A stretch of 64,000 nt of DNA from Enterovibrio baiacu (GTDB lineage: Bacteria > Pseudomonadota > Gammaproteobacteria > Enterobacterales > Vibrionaceae), in the NCBI RefSeq assembly GCF_004120195.1, contig NZ_SCHN01000006.1, positions 124,001 to 188,000 of the forward strand, given 5' to 3'. Positions 28,855 to 36,898 of the stretch are shown in pieces. The position numbers were made by a program, and so were the translations under genes. The notes under the pieces are model-generated. The model did not search any database and was not told the origin of the DNA. It worked only from the letters and a program-made list of their open reading frames with translations. Each line of letters begins with the position of its first letter. Position 1 is the first letter of the stretch.

Positions 28855-30395
28855 TCCTCGCCCTCCTGCTGTGCCGCGTTCGCCATCAATTTACCCAGAT
28901 CGCGTTCATCAATGTCTTTCGCAATCACGTCACCCGTGATCTCACCGTCCACCAGAACAATGATGCGATCAGACAGCGACATGATTTCTTCTAATTCGGT
29001 TGAAACCAGCAAAATCGCCGCGCCTTTGTCACGCGCTTCAATCAAGTTGCGATGAATAAATTCAATCGCGCCAATATCCACACCACGCGTTGGTTGCCCC
29101 ACCAAGAGCACATCTGGTTCGCGCAACATCTCTCGGGCGATAATGAGTTTTTGCTGGTTACCGCCAGAGAAGTTGGCAGATTTTAAATGCGGGTCAGCAG
29201 GACGCACATCGTATTGCGTCATCATGTGTCGCGTCGCGTCTTCAATCGCCGCAGGGTTCAGTAAACCTTTACCGTAAGCAATGTCATGTTGAAAGCCCAA
29301 AATCGCGCTTTCAGACGCAGGCATTGCCTTGACCAACCCTTGGCGGATGCGATCTTCTGGAATGTGCCCCACACCTAGCGCACGCATTTTTGCGGCGTCG
29401 CGTTTCACCGTTGGCGTAAACAGTGTTTTTCCTTTGCTGGTCGATACAGCAAATTCGCCATGCTGCGGAACCATCACGCCAGAAAGCACGGATAAGAGTT
29501 CAGATTGACCATTGCCAGACACGCCCGCGACACCCAAGATCTCGCCAGCACGCAATTCAAAATTCAGGGATTTCAGTCGCTCGACACCGCGGCTGTCTTT
29601 CCACGACACATCTTGCACAGACAGACGCGTATCACCCGGTGTGGCATCGCTTTTATCCACGCTCAATAACACTTTGCGCCCCACCATCAACTCGGCGAGT
29701 TCATCCACATTGGTGTTCGCCGTTTCACGGTGCGCAACCATGGTGCCTTGACGCATCACGGAAACAGAATCCGTGATCGCCATGATTTCTTTTAGCTTGT
29801 GCGTGATAAGAATAATGGTGACACCCTGCGCTTTCAGGGTGTTGAGAATATCGAAGAATTGCTCCGTTTCTTGCGGCGTGAGAACCCCTGTCGGTTCATC
29901 CAGAATAAGAATGCGCGCGCCGCGATAGAAGGCTTTGAGGATTTCGACACGTTGCTGAAGGCCAACCGCCAGTTCGCCCACAATGGCATCGAGATCAACC
30001 GTTAGGCCATAATCTTCCTCGATTTTTTCCAACGCAGTACGGGCGGTTTTCGTCGCCACATTCAGCATGCTGTGGCCTTCTGCCCCCAGCATCACATTTT
30101 CGAGTACAGAGAAGGTTTCCACCAACATGAAGTGCTGGTGAACCATGCCGATGCCATGAGAGATCGCATCTTGTGAATTGCGGATATTGACGGTTTCACC
30201 GTTGACTTCGATGGTGCCTGAATCGGCTTGATAGAAGCCATAGAGGATCGACATTAAAGTCGACTTACCAGCACCGTTTTCTCCAACAATGCCGTGAATG
30301 GTGCCTGGCATTACCGATAGATCGATGTCTTTATTTGCGTGAACCGCGCCAAACCGTTTGTTGATTCCACGCAGTTGGATTGCGGGATGTGTCAT
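28851..30395 (-). CDS. Nucleoside ABC importer, double ATPase subunit
   Basis: A 514-residue protein with two ATPase cassettes in tandem, as in NupA/YufO and the sugar importer RbsA. The first cassette has Walker A GENGAGKSTLMSILYG, H-loop region MVHQHFMLVETFSVLEN and Walker B ILILDEPTGVLTPQE. The second has a degenerate Walker A (GVSGNGQSELL), signature SGGNQQKLIIAREML and DVLLVGQPTRGVD. The asymmetry between the two sites is normal in this family. It follows the binding protein gene after 182 nt that contain a hairpin, a common way to make more binding protein than transporter. Confidence 0.93.
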   Translation of the reverse strand: MTHPAIQLRGINKRFGAVHANKDIDLSVMPGTIHGIVGENGAGKSTLMSILYGFYQADSGTIEVNGETVNIRNSQDAISHGIGMVHQHFMLVETFSVLENVMLGAEGHSMLNVATKTARTALEKIEEDYGLTVDLDAIVGELAVGLQQRVEILKAFYRGARILILDEPTGVLTPQETEQFFDILNTLKAQGVTIILITHKLKEIMAITDSVSVMRQGTMVAHRETANTNVDELAELMVGRKVLLSVDKSDATPGDTRLSVQDVSWKDSRGVERLKSLNFELRAGEILGVAGVSGNGQSELLSVLSGVMVPQHGEFAVSTSKGKTLFTPTVKRDAAKMRALGVGHIPEDRIRQGLVKAMPASESAILGFQHDIAYGKGLLNPAAIEDATRHMMTQYDVRPADPHLKSANFSGGNQQKLIIAREMLREPDVLLVGQPTRGVDIGAIEFIHRNLIEARDKGAAILLVSTELEEIMSLSDRIIVLVDGEITGDVIAKDIDERDLGKLMANAAQQEGEE

Positions 30396-30527
30396 GCCTA
30401 CTCCTTGGCATTAAGAAAGGTACATCAGGGCGAAGCGACAGAATGCGCGTTATCCGTAGTGAGTACGAATCAGATCTATCAGACACATTTCTCGCATTGC
30501 TTCACCGATTTTGCGGCACAAAGCAAA

Positions 30528-30566
30528 TCGCCCCCTGACAAGCAATTAAGCACGTTCAGGGGGCGA
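30528..30566 (-). terminator. Attenuating hairpin between binding protein and transporter genes
   Basis: TCGCCCCCTGA faces TCAGGGGGCGA across a 17-nt loop, 12 nt after the binding-protein stop. The following bases on the operon strand are TTTGCTTTG, so termination is probably partial. Confidence 0.75.
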
Positions 30567-30577
30567 ACTTTTAGCGA

Positions 30578-31576
30578 TTAATACTCACAAGAATCCGTGC
30601 TGAAGTAATCGTGCACCACGATCTTGCCAGCGATGATGTCATCTCGGATTTGCTTCACGCGTGTTTCCATTTCTGGCGTAACGAGTGATTTGTTGTACTC
30701 ATCCAGCGCCCAATCAACACCGCCTTCTTTCAAACCTAGCGCTTGAAGACCCGGAGTGAACTCGCCCGCTTTCGCATCGTTGAACGCGTCTTGAACCGCC
30801 ACGTCAACACGCTTAACCATGGAGGTCAGCATCACGCCTGGGTGCAGGTAGTTTTGGTTTGAATCCACGCCGATCGCGTATTTGCTTTCATCAACGGCAG
30901 CTTGGTAAACACCAACGCCTGTACCACCCGCTGCGGCATACACCACATCAACGCCTTTATCGAACTGAGATTTTGCCAGCTCTGCGCCTTTGGTTGGGTT
31001 GTTCCATGCAGCAGGTGTTGAGCCTGTCATGTTCTGAATAACGTCAGCATCTGCGCTTTGGAATTTCGCACCTTGCTCATAACCACACGCAAATTTGCGG
31101 ATCAGAGGGATGTCCATGCCGCCAACGAAGCCGACTTTGTCAGACTCACTTTTCATGACTGCCAGCGCGCCCACAAGGAACGAACCTTCATGTTCTTTAA
31201 AGACCACTGAACGCACGTTAGGTAGGTCAACCACGGCATCAATGATAACGAATTGTGTTTTCGGGAATTGCTTTGCGACTTTCTCTACGATCGGCGCTTG
31301 TTGGAAACCAACGGCAACAACCGGGCTAAAACCGCGTTGTGCCATACGCAGCATCGCTTGCTCACGCTGTGCTTCGTTGGTGATTTCAAACTCGCCATAG
31401 CTCACACCCGTGTCTTGCTTAAAGGCTTCTGCACCAGTGTATGCGGCTTGGTTGAATGATTTGTCGAACTTACCACCCATGTCAAAAATGACTGAAGGCT
31501 TAAAGGCTGCTGCGTGTGCTGATGCTGACACGATGCCAAGCGCGACTGCTGCGGCTAATGTGGTGATTGCTTTCAT
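30578..31576 (-). CDS. BMP-family nucleoside-binding lipoprotein or periplasmic protein
   Basis: The substrate-binding subunit for the downstream nucleoside ABC importer. It is 332 residues. A signal peptide (MKAITTLAAAVALGIVSASA) precedes the mature domain. Family sequence includes VIFDMGGKFDKSFNQAAY, VVAVGFQQAPIVEKVAKQFP, VGFVGGMDIPLIRKFACGYE and VVYAAAGGTGVGVYQAA. There is no lipobox cysteine at the cleavage site, so it is likely soluble in the periplasm. I chose the ATG at 31576 for its signal peptide and a GGAG about 8 nt away; the frame is open further upstream without a start signal. Confidence 0.92.
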   Translation of the reverse strand: MKAITTLAAAVALGIVSASAHAAAFKPSVIFDMGGKFDKSFNQAAYTGAEAFKQDTGVSYGEFEITNEAQREQAMLRMAQRGFSPVVAVGFQQAPIVEKVAKQFPKTQFVIIDAVVDLPNVRSVVFKEHEGSFLVGALAVMKSESDKVGFVGGMDIPLIRKFACGYEQGAKFQSADADVIQNMTGSTPAAWNNPTKGAELAKSQFDKGVDVVYAAAGGTGVGVYQAAVDESKYAIGVDSNQNYLHPGVMLTSMVKRVDVAVQDAFNDAKAGEFTPGLQALGLKEGGVDWALDEYNKSLVTPEMETRVKQIRDDIIAGKIVVHDYFSTDSCEY

Positions 31577-31731
31577 CCTTGCTACTCCGTCAATAGAGGT
31601 CCAATATTTCACCGAATTGTTAACATTAACATTTAAGCTACATTTCGAGCACTGTATATCGCGTCTCAATAGATGAAATCTTGAACACATTCACACACCC
31701 AAAGCATTTGCCGTATGGAAATCACTAAAAA

Positions 31732-33012
31732 TCAGCGTGTTTCGCCATGATTTAGCGCTAAATCCAGCCAAACTAACCGATGATCGGAGGATGCAGAGGA
31801 AACCACACGCCCACTGTTATCAGAAATAAAACGGTATGTGTCAGAGGACGAACTCGGCCAAAACACCCCGCCATCCACCGCAACCAGATCATTAGATGGC
31901 AACACATAATCAAGTCGCAGCCCTCTTGCATGTGTTGCGCGGGATTTGTGTTTCGTATTAGACCCTGCAAGCGATTCAATCGACCCATCACTGGTTGGAA
32001 TATGCCGCGGTAGGTGATTATTTTCAGGAGAAGCGGTCTGGGTGATCAAAGGCTTAATGCTTGGATGCGTTAGTAACCCTTGAATCACTTTCTTATCACC
32101 ATCGCCGTTGGTGGGATCAGCATTGAGATCCCCCATCACAACAAAGGTATCGTCTTCCCCTAAACCACCCGTTTGCCCTGCGTCATCCACCAAATACGCT
32201 GCATTCTCAATGATGTCGCTCACCAAACGAAGCTCATCCGCGTTTCTGCGTAAGTTTCTGCGCTCTTTCCCATCAAAAACCGGCGGTGTGGGGTGACAGG
32301 CAACCACATGGATGATTTTCCCCTCGATGTGAATAGGCACAACAACGTGGTTCTTTGAAGATAAACGCAGCGCAGATTCCGTGTCTTTATCGAAGAAATG
32401 CTTCGGCATGCGATGGTTTGGCATGTCCGCCCATCGCAGTGATTGCCAACTACGAATATTGTCAGTGTCTATCGGATACTGGCTCAATACCACGAACCCA
32501 TATTGCCCATGATGACGCCCAAAGCCGTGCGCTTTTTGAGGCGCTTTAGACACATCTGTACCTTGCTGAATAGCGAGCCCTGTGTTTGTTGGGGGTAAGT
32601 AGCAATAGGGGTAATGTATCGGTGATTCGCCCTGCTGGGATTTACCAAGGAAATGCTCAAGAAAGTACGCCAACATGCCGTCATCGCCACCTTCACCAAG
32701 GTGGTCAAATTCACACAACAAAAGCACGTCGGGGCCAACGTGTTGAATAATGGCCGCGAGGTTTTTACATCGCGCAGAAGTCCGAGCGTCAGATGTATCT
32801 TTGAGTGCCTCAAACATGTCACCGGCGTTGTCAGCAGACATGGCAACATTAAACGTCGCAAAGCGGTATGCGTTTGCACCTTTGTTTTCAGTGTCGGATG
32901 ACAATACGAGAGAGGAAGAAAAGGAAGAAGACATGTAAATGAAGGCGACCAAAAAGAGTGAATACGCTGATAGTAGCGTATTCACCGCGGACAAGGCATA
33001 TCGCCTTGCCAT
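31732..33012 (-). CDS. Endonuclease/exonuclease/phosphatase-family protein, membrane-anchored or secreted
   Basis: A 426-residue protein of the EEP superfamily. The first ~30 residues form a hydrophobic leader (TLLSAYSLFLVAFIYMSSSF). The catalytic fold is visible: YRFATFNVAMS (first strand with Asn), LLLCEFDHLG with the metal-binding Glu, VVACHPTPP, VVMGDLNADPTN and the closing SSDHRLVWLDL with the catalytic Asp-His. Similar proteins from marine bacteria are annotated as extracellular nucleases or phosphodiesterases; the substrate is not predictable. It lies alone, 155 nt upstream of the BMP gene on the same strand. Confidence 0.82.
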   Translation of the reverse strand: MARRYALSAVNTLLSAYSLFLVAFIYMSSSFSSSLVLSSDTENKGANAYRFATFNVAMSADNAGDMFEALKDTSDARTSARCKNLAAIIQHVGPDVLLLCEFDHLGEGGDDGMLAYFLEHFLGKSQQGESPIHYPYCYLPPTNTGLAIQQGTDVSKAPQKAHGFGRHHGQYGFVVLSQYPIDTDNIRSWQSLRWADMPNHRMPKHFFDKDTESALRLSSKNHVVVPIHIEGKIIHVVACHPTPPVFDGKERRNLRRNADELRLVSDIIENAAYLVDDAGQTGGLGEDDTFVVMGDLNADPTNGDGDKKVIQGLLTHPSIKPLITQTASPENNHLPRHIPTSDGSIESLAGSNTKHKSRATHARGLRLDYVLPSNDLVAVDGGVFWPSSSSDTYRFISDNSGRVVSSASSDHRLVWLDLALNHGETR

Positions 33013-33096
33013 TTTTCGTGGTCACTCACCCATGGCCGATTGACTCGCTGCTTCTTTTGCCAAGATAGGGCAACCAAGAAACAGGGCATCAAAGAC

Positions 33097-33603
33097 CTAA
33101 GAAGAAACGTGTACTTTTTCTTTCAATACCGAAGAAAGCGCGCGACGAATATTTTGCGCGTCAGGCTCTGCTCGGTGTGGTGCTGGCCCAAGTGCATCCA
33201 GCGCCGACAGGAAATCTTCCCGGCAAGCGCCCTCTTTGTCACGCAACCAATGCCCCACCTCTGTCAACGTGAAGGTTGGTCGCATGTGTGCCGCTTTGTA
33301 TAACCGTCCAAGCCAAAACAAATCCCACTGGCTATCGCAAAGCACGTCATCGTAATAACACAGTGCATTGTTCAAATGCGTGCAAACATCTGACACCGAA
33401 ACGCCTTGCGTGACCAATTGCTGGCGGCTAATGCCGTGGATTTCCTTTTCCGCGAATTCATCCCAGTACTGCCATCCCTCAGGGGACGAATCCGGGTTAA
33501 TGATCAAACTAATACTGTTTCCATCGGGTAAGCTGTAACCAACTTCTATCGGATATGAAGCGTCTGACAATCCCGACGCTTCAAAATCGAGAGTAACCCA
33601 CAT
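33097..33603 (-). CDS. DEDD-family 3'-5' exonuclease-like protein
   Basis: A 168-residue protein with the exonuclease fold of the DnaQ class. The first motif is VTLDFEASGL (Asp-x-Glu). A central region, HLNNALCYYDDVLCDSQWD, supplies the second aspartate, and HRAEPDAQNI supplies the last His and Asp. The spacing suits a DEDDh enzyme, though shorter than oligoribonuclease-like relatives. GGAG lies 7 nt before the ATG. It may trim RNA or DNA ends; no partner gene suggests a pathway. It is separated from the EEP gene by 84 nt on the same strand, so the two could be co-transcribed. Confidence 0.75.
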   Translation of the reverse strand: MWVTLDFEASGLSDASYPIEVGYSLPDGNSISLIINPDSSPEGWQYWDEFAEKEIHGISRQQLVTQGVSVSDVCTHLNNALCYYDDVLCDSQWDLFWLGRLYKAAHMRPTFTLTEVGHWLRDKEGACREDFLSALDALGPAPHRAEPDAQNIRRALSSVLKEKVHVSS

Positions 33604-33889
33604 ATTATCGCTCCGTGATAATCTAGTGTATTCAAGAGACGCCTGAGGCTACAGCGGATCCAACCAAGAAATGACAACGGTGACCATCCGTTAGCTGCCC
33701 TGTCATTTTCTCTTCAAGTTGTCCGCACCTGTCCTCTTTCAGGCATAACCATATGCAACAACGGTACGACTACTGCTAAATGTAGTGATTCTTTACCAAG
33801 GTGACCGTCTTAACTTTGTTAGGCGTCACCATAAATTCGGCGTTTATCACTTTTTGGAATAACCGCTTTCATTTAAGGCAACACAGAAC

Positions 33890-34480
33890 ATGCTCACCAA
33901 CAGACTCAAACCTGTTATTGGCTTCGCCGGATTCAGCGGCTCAGGCAAAACGACCCTGCTAGAGGGGGTGATCCCTCTACTCAAACGCTCAGGGTTGCGT
34001 GTTGGACTGTTAAAACACAGCCACCACAACATCGAACCAGACTCGCCAAGGAAAGACAGCTATCGCCTTCGCTATGCCGGTTCCGATCAACTGTTACTCG
34101 CCACCTCTTCTCGCCATATGCTGTTCTTTGAATACCATGACGATGAAGAGCGCGAGCCTGAGCTAAAAGAATGCCTCGCTCAACTTGACCTCAATAAGTT
34201 GGACATCGTTTTGGTCGAAGGGTTTCGTGATGCAAGCCTGACAAAAATTGAAGTTCATCGACCAAGCCACGGAAAACCCTTGTTATGTGAACATGATAGG
34301 GACATCATCGCCATAGCCACGGACAGTGCCTCACCCCTTTGTGTTTCAAACGATATCCCGCAACTTGATATCAATAGTCACGAGGCGGTTGCAGGCTTTA
34401 TTAAACACTGGCTTGAAACGGCGACCGACCTCTCGCTTTACCTTGGCTTTGGTGAAAAAGACACGAACCATGGTGGATAG
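33890..34480 (+). CDS. mobB: Molybdopterin-guanine dinucleotide biosynthesis adaptor protein MobB
   Basis: A 196-residue GTP-binding protein that assists MobA in attaching GMP to molybdopterin for bis-MGD enzymes. Family features are the P-loop GFSGSGKTTLLEGVIPLL, the metal-like KHSHHNIEPDSPRKDSYR motif, and the Walker B strand DIVLVEGFRDASLTKIEVHR. No mobA is adjacent. The 286 bases upstream hold no other gene; I looked for a molybdenum cofactor riboswitch there and could not make one out. Confidence 0.92.
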   Translation: MLTNRLKPVIGFAGFSGSGKTTLLEGVIPLLKRSGLRVGLLKHSHHNIEPDSPRKDSYRLRYAGSDQLLLATSSRHMLFFEYHDDEEREPELKECLAQLDLNKLDIVLVEGFRDASLTKIEVHRPSHGKPLLCEHDRDIIAIATDSASPLCVSNDIPQLDINSHEAVAGFIKHWLETATDLSLYLGFGEKDTNHGG

Positions 34481-34659
34481 CGTTTCGTTATTCACATGAA
34501 GAAAAATGTCCACGTTCATCGTTAAAACATGCCATACAATTAATAATGTAGCTTGTTAATAGACGATCAATGTCAGGAAATGAAGATTCACCTGTCGCTC
34601 AATCCAGTCAAAGTGATCACAATACTGTTCAATAACACACTAGAAGAAAGAATAGAGAC

Positions 34660-35118
34660 ATGAAGTCAACGACTCGTAGCGTCAAAAAACAAAAACACAT
34701 TGCACTCGTTGCGCACGACCACTGTAAATCAGAGCTTCTGCGCTGGGTAAAAGAAAACAAAGAGCTACTCGGGCAACACACCTTATATGCCACAGGCACC
34801 ACGGGTAACATCATTTCGAAAGAAACAGGACTAGAAATTACGTCCCTGATGAGCGGCCCAATGGGCGGTGACCAACAACTCGGCTCGCTGATTTGTGAGA
34901 AAAAAATCGACATGTTGGTGTTCTTCTGGGATCCACTCAGCGCCGTTCCGCACGACCCAGATGTGAAAGCGCTGCTTCGCATCGCGGCAGTGTGGAACAT
35001 TCCCGTCGCCATTAACCGCGCATCAGCACGCTTCATGATCAGCTCACCGATGATGAGCGAAGACGTAGACACTGAAATTCCAGACTACGAAGCGTACCTC
35101 GCTGAGCGTCTGCACTGA
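34660..35118 (+). CDS. mgsA: Methylglyoxal synthase MgsA
   Basis: Converts dihydroxyacetone phosphate to methylglyoxal and phosphate, a bypass that relieves sugar-phosphate stress. The protein is 152 residues. Conserved sequence includes [17 protein letters not shown] (with the catalytic-site His and Asp), [17 protein letters not shown] (phosphate loop), [14 protein letters not shown], and [20 protein letters not shown]. It overlaps the next gene, fabV, by one base. The hchA gene 9 kb away encodes a glyoxalase that would remove the product, but the two are not linked in an operon. Confidence 0.95.
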   Translation: MKSTTRSVKKQKHIALVAHDHCKSELLRWVKENKELLGQHTLYATGTTGNIISKETGLEITSLMSGPMGGDQQLGSLICEKKIDMLVFFWDPLSAVPHDPDVKALLRIAAVWNIPVAINRASARFMISSPMMSEDVDTEIPDYEAYLAERLH

Positions 35119-36329
35119 TGATCATCCAGCCTCAAATCCAAGGCGTTGTTGCGCGTAATTGCCATCCTTACGGTTGCCAAGCCTCTGTAAGAGATCAAAT
35201 TGAAACAGTTCGCGCACTTGTCCAAACCAACGAGATTGCCACCAAAGACAGCACACCAAAGCGTGTGCTTATCTTAGGCGCCTCGTCAGGATTTGGACTG
35301 GCATCTCGCATCGCATTGATGTTTGGCCCTGCGGCTGCATCCACCATTGGTGTCTCTTTTGAGCGAGGCCCTTCTGAAAAAGGGGTCGGAAGCGCGGGCT
35401 GGTACAACAATGTGTTTGTTAAGCAAGAAGCTGATGCAGCGGGCTTGACCACCACTAATATCATTGGCGATGCCTTTTCCAACGATGTTCGCCAACAGGT
35501 TGCCGAAACCATTCGCAGCCAGTTTGGCGGAAAGGTCGACATGGTGGTGTATTCGCTCGCAACAGGCGTGAGACCTAACCCAGAAAAGGGGGAGTTCTGG
35601 CGCTCTGCCATCAAACCCGTTGGCAAGACAGTCTCTGGCTACTCAATCAACCTCGAAAACCAATCATTAGATTTGATGACGCTGCCTCCCGCCACCGAGC
35701 AGGAGATAGATGAAACCGTCAAGGTCATGGGCGGTGAGGACTGGCTAAATTGGATGTCGTTTTTGTCTGACAACCATTTGCTGGCAGAAGGCTGCGCGAC
35801 GGTGTCCTATTCCTATATCGGCCCTAAACACACGCATGATATCTATCATGGCGGCACGTTAGGCAAAGCCAAGATTGACCTTCATCAAACACGTACTGCC
35901 ATTAACACCTTGCTCGCACCACTAAGCGGTCAGGCAGATGTTGCGGTTTGCAAAGCGTTAGTGACGAAAGCCAGTGTGTTCATTCCAGGCTTAACGCCTT
36001 ACCTGTTAGTGCTGTATAAAGCCATGAAAGCGCAAGGCTTGCATGAGCAATGCATCGAACAAATGGTGCGCCTGTTCTATCAGAAATGGCCGAACAAGGA
36101 TGATCGCGATGAAGACGGGCTGATCCGCGTTGATGATTGGGAATTAAGTGACGACGTTCAACACGCTGTGAATGACATTCTGCCGCTGCTGAACCCAGAA
36201 AATTTTCGCGAGTTGGGGGATTTTGACGGGGTTTACCAAGAGTTTTTACAGCTCAATGGATTTGAGTTCGATGGCGTGGATTACCAAGCAGACATCAGTT
36301 TGGATGCATTAAAAGCGCTACTGCCTTAA
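35118..36329 (+). CDS. fabV: Enoyl-[acyl-carrier-protein] reductase FabV
   Basis: Last step of each fatty-acid elongation cycle: reduces trans-2-enoyl-ACP with NADH. It is 403 residues, much longer than FabI, and has the FabV N-terminus [20 protein letters not shown], the Rossmann strand VLILGASSGFGLASRIAL, and the active site TVSYSYIGPKHTHDIYHGG with the Tyr-x8-Lys arrangement (a Lys follows in GTLGKAKIDL). FabV was first described in Vibrio cholerae and is largely insensitive to triclosan. Its ATG shares a base with the mgsA stop, so translation is coupled. Confidence 0.95.
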   Translation: MIIQPQIQGVVARNCHPYGCQASVRDQIETVRALVQTNEIATKDSTPKRVLILGASSGFGLASRIALMFGPAAASTIGVSFERGPSEKGVGSAGWYNNVFVKQEADAAGLTTTNIIGDAFSNDVRQQVAETIRSQFGGKVDMVVYSLATGVRPNPEKGEFWRSAIKPVGKTVSGYSINLENQSLDLMTLPPATEQEIDETVKVMGGEDWLNWMSFLSDNHLLAEGCATVSYSYIGPKHTHDIYHGGTLGKAKIDLHQTRTAINTLLAPLSGQADVAVCKALVTKASVFIPGLTPYLLVLYKAMKAQGLHEQCIEQMVRLFYQKWPNKDDRDEDGLIRVDDWELSDDVQHAVNDILPLLNPENFRELGDFDGVYQEFLQLNGFEFDGVDYQADISLDALKALLP

Positions 36330-36342
36330 CTCTATACCTTCC

Positions 36343-36379
36343 CACAACGCAGATTGCGCATCCAAAGATCTGCGTTGTG
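36343..36379 (+). terminator. Long-stem hairpin after fabV
   Basis: CACAACGCAGAT at 36343-36354 pairs exactly with ATCTGCGTTGTG at 36368-36379. The tail is AGCGTTTATTT, with few T, so it may need Rho or act as RNA stabiliser. Confidence 0.75.
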
Positions 36380-36409
36380 AGCGTTTATTTGAGGTTTACC
36401 TGAATGGCC

Positions 36410-36739
36410 TTATTGGCTGTTTGGGTAACCTAATACTTCACGTAATTCCGCAGCATGCTTTTTTACCCAAGTGCGGTTAATCGCACCCCAATCTTTGACC
36501 TCGTACCCGCCATTTTTGTTGGCACCGACAAACTCCACACGCACATCTAACTCCGACAATGCATCAATGGTGTCTTGTGCAGTGCGTCTCGGCATACCCG
36601 TTTCCTGCATCAACGACGGGACAGTGTTTACCCCTTGGTCAATGAGATAAGCCACCAATAAGCGACGATAGAAACTGGTTTTGGTTTTGCTCGGTTTAGT
36701 CAAAGGTATGTCCTTTATCGTTCGTGGCCGAACACCCAT
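36410..36739 (-). CDS. Small winged helix-turn-helix protein
   Basis: A 109-residue putative DNA-binding protein. The region SFYRRLLVAYLIDQGVNTVP, then MQETGMPRRTAQDTIDALSE, reads as a winged-helix recognition unit; the wing would be FVGANKNGGYEVKDWG. I have seen similar proteins in Vibrionaceae under names such as 'winged helix domain-containing protein', with no established target. It is convergent with fabV and the ribosome site is weak, so the start is less certain than the frame. Confidence 0.75.
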   Translation of the reverse strand: MGVRPRTIKDIPLTKPSKTKTSFYRRLLVAYLIDQGVNTVPSLMQETGMPRRTAQDTIDALSELDVRVEFVGANKNGGYEVKDWGAINRTWVKKHAAELREVLGYPNSQ

Positions 36740-36898
36740 AGCGTCGCCACCATTCCATTAACAATCAGATGAGTGTAACCCCTCTCACCAAGCGATAAAC
36801 CGTTTATTGAACAATAAGCTAAAGAGTGTGCATTATTTCACACCAATCTCACACGCACGGCCTAACACCGACGTAAGGGCAATCGGCAGACATCGCTA

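Noticed and set aside
33604-33889. Possible molybdenum cofactor riboswitch before mobB
   Set aside because: Several short hairpins can be drawn, but I could not find the conserved motif arrangement. mobB is also not a typical target on its own.
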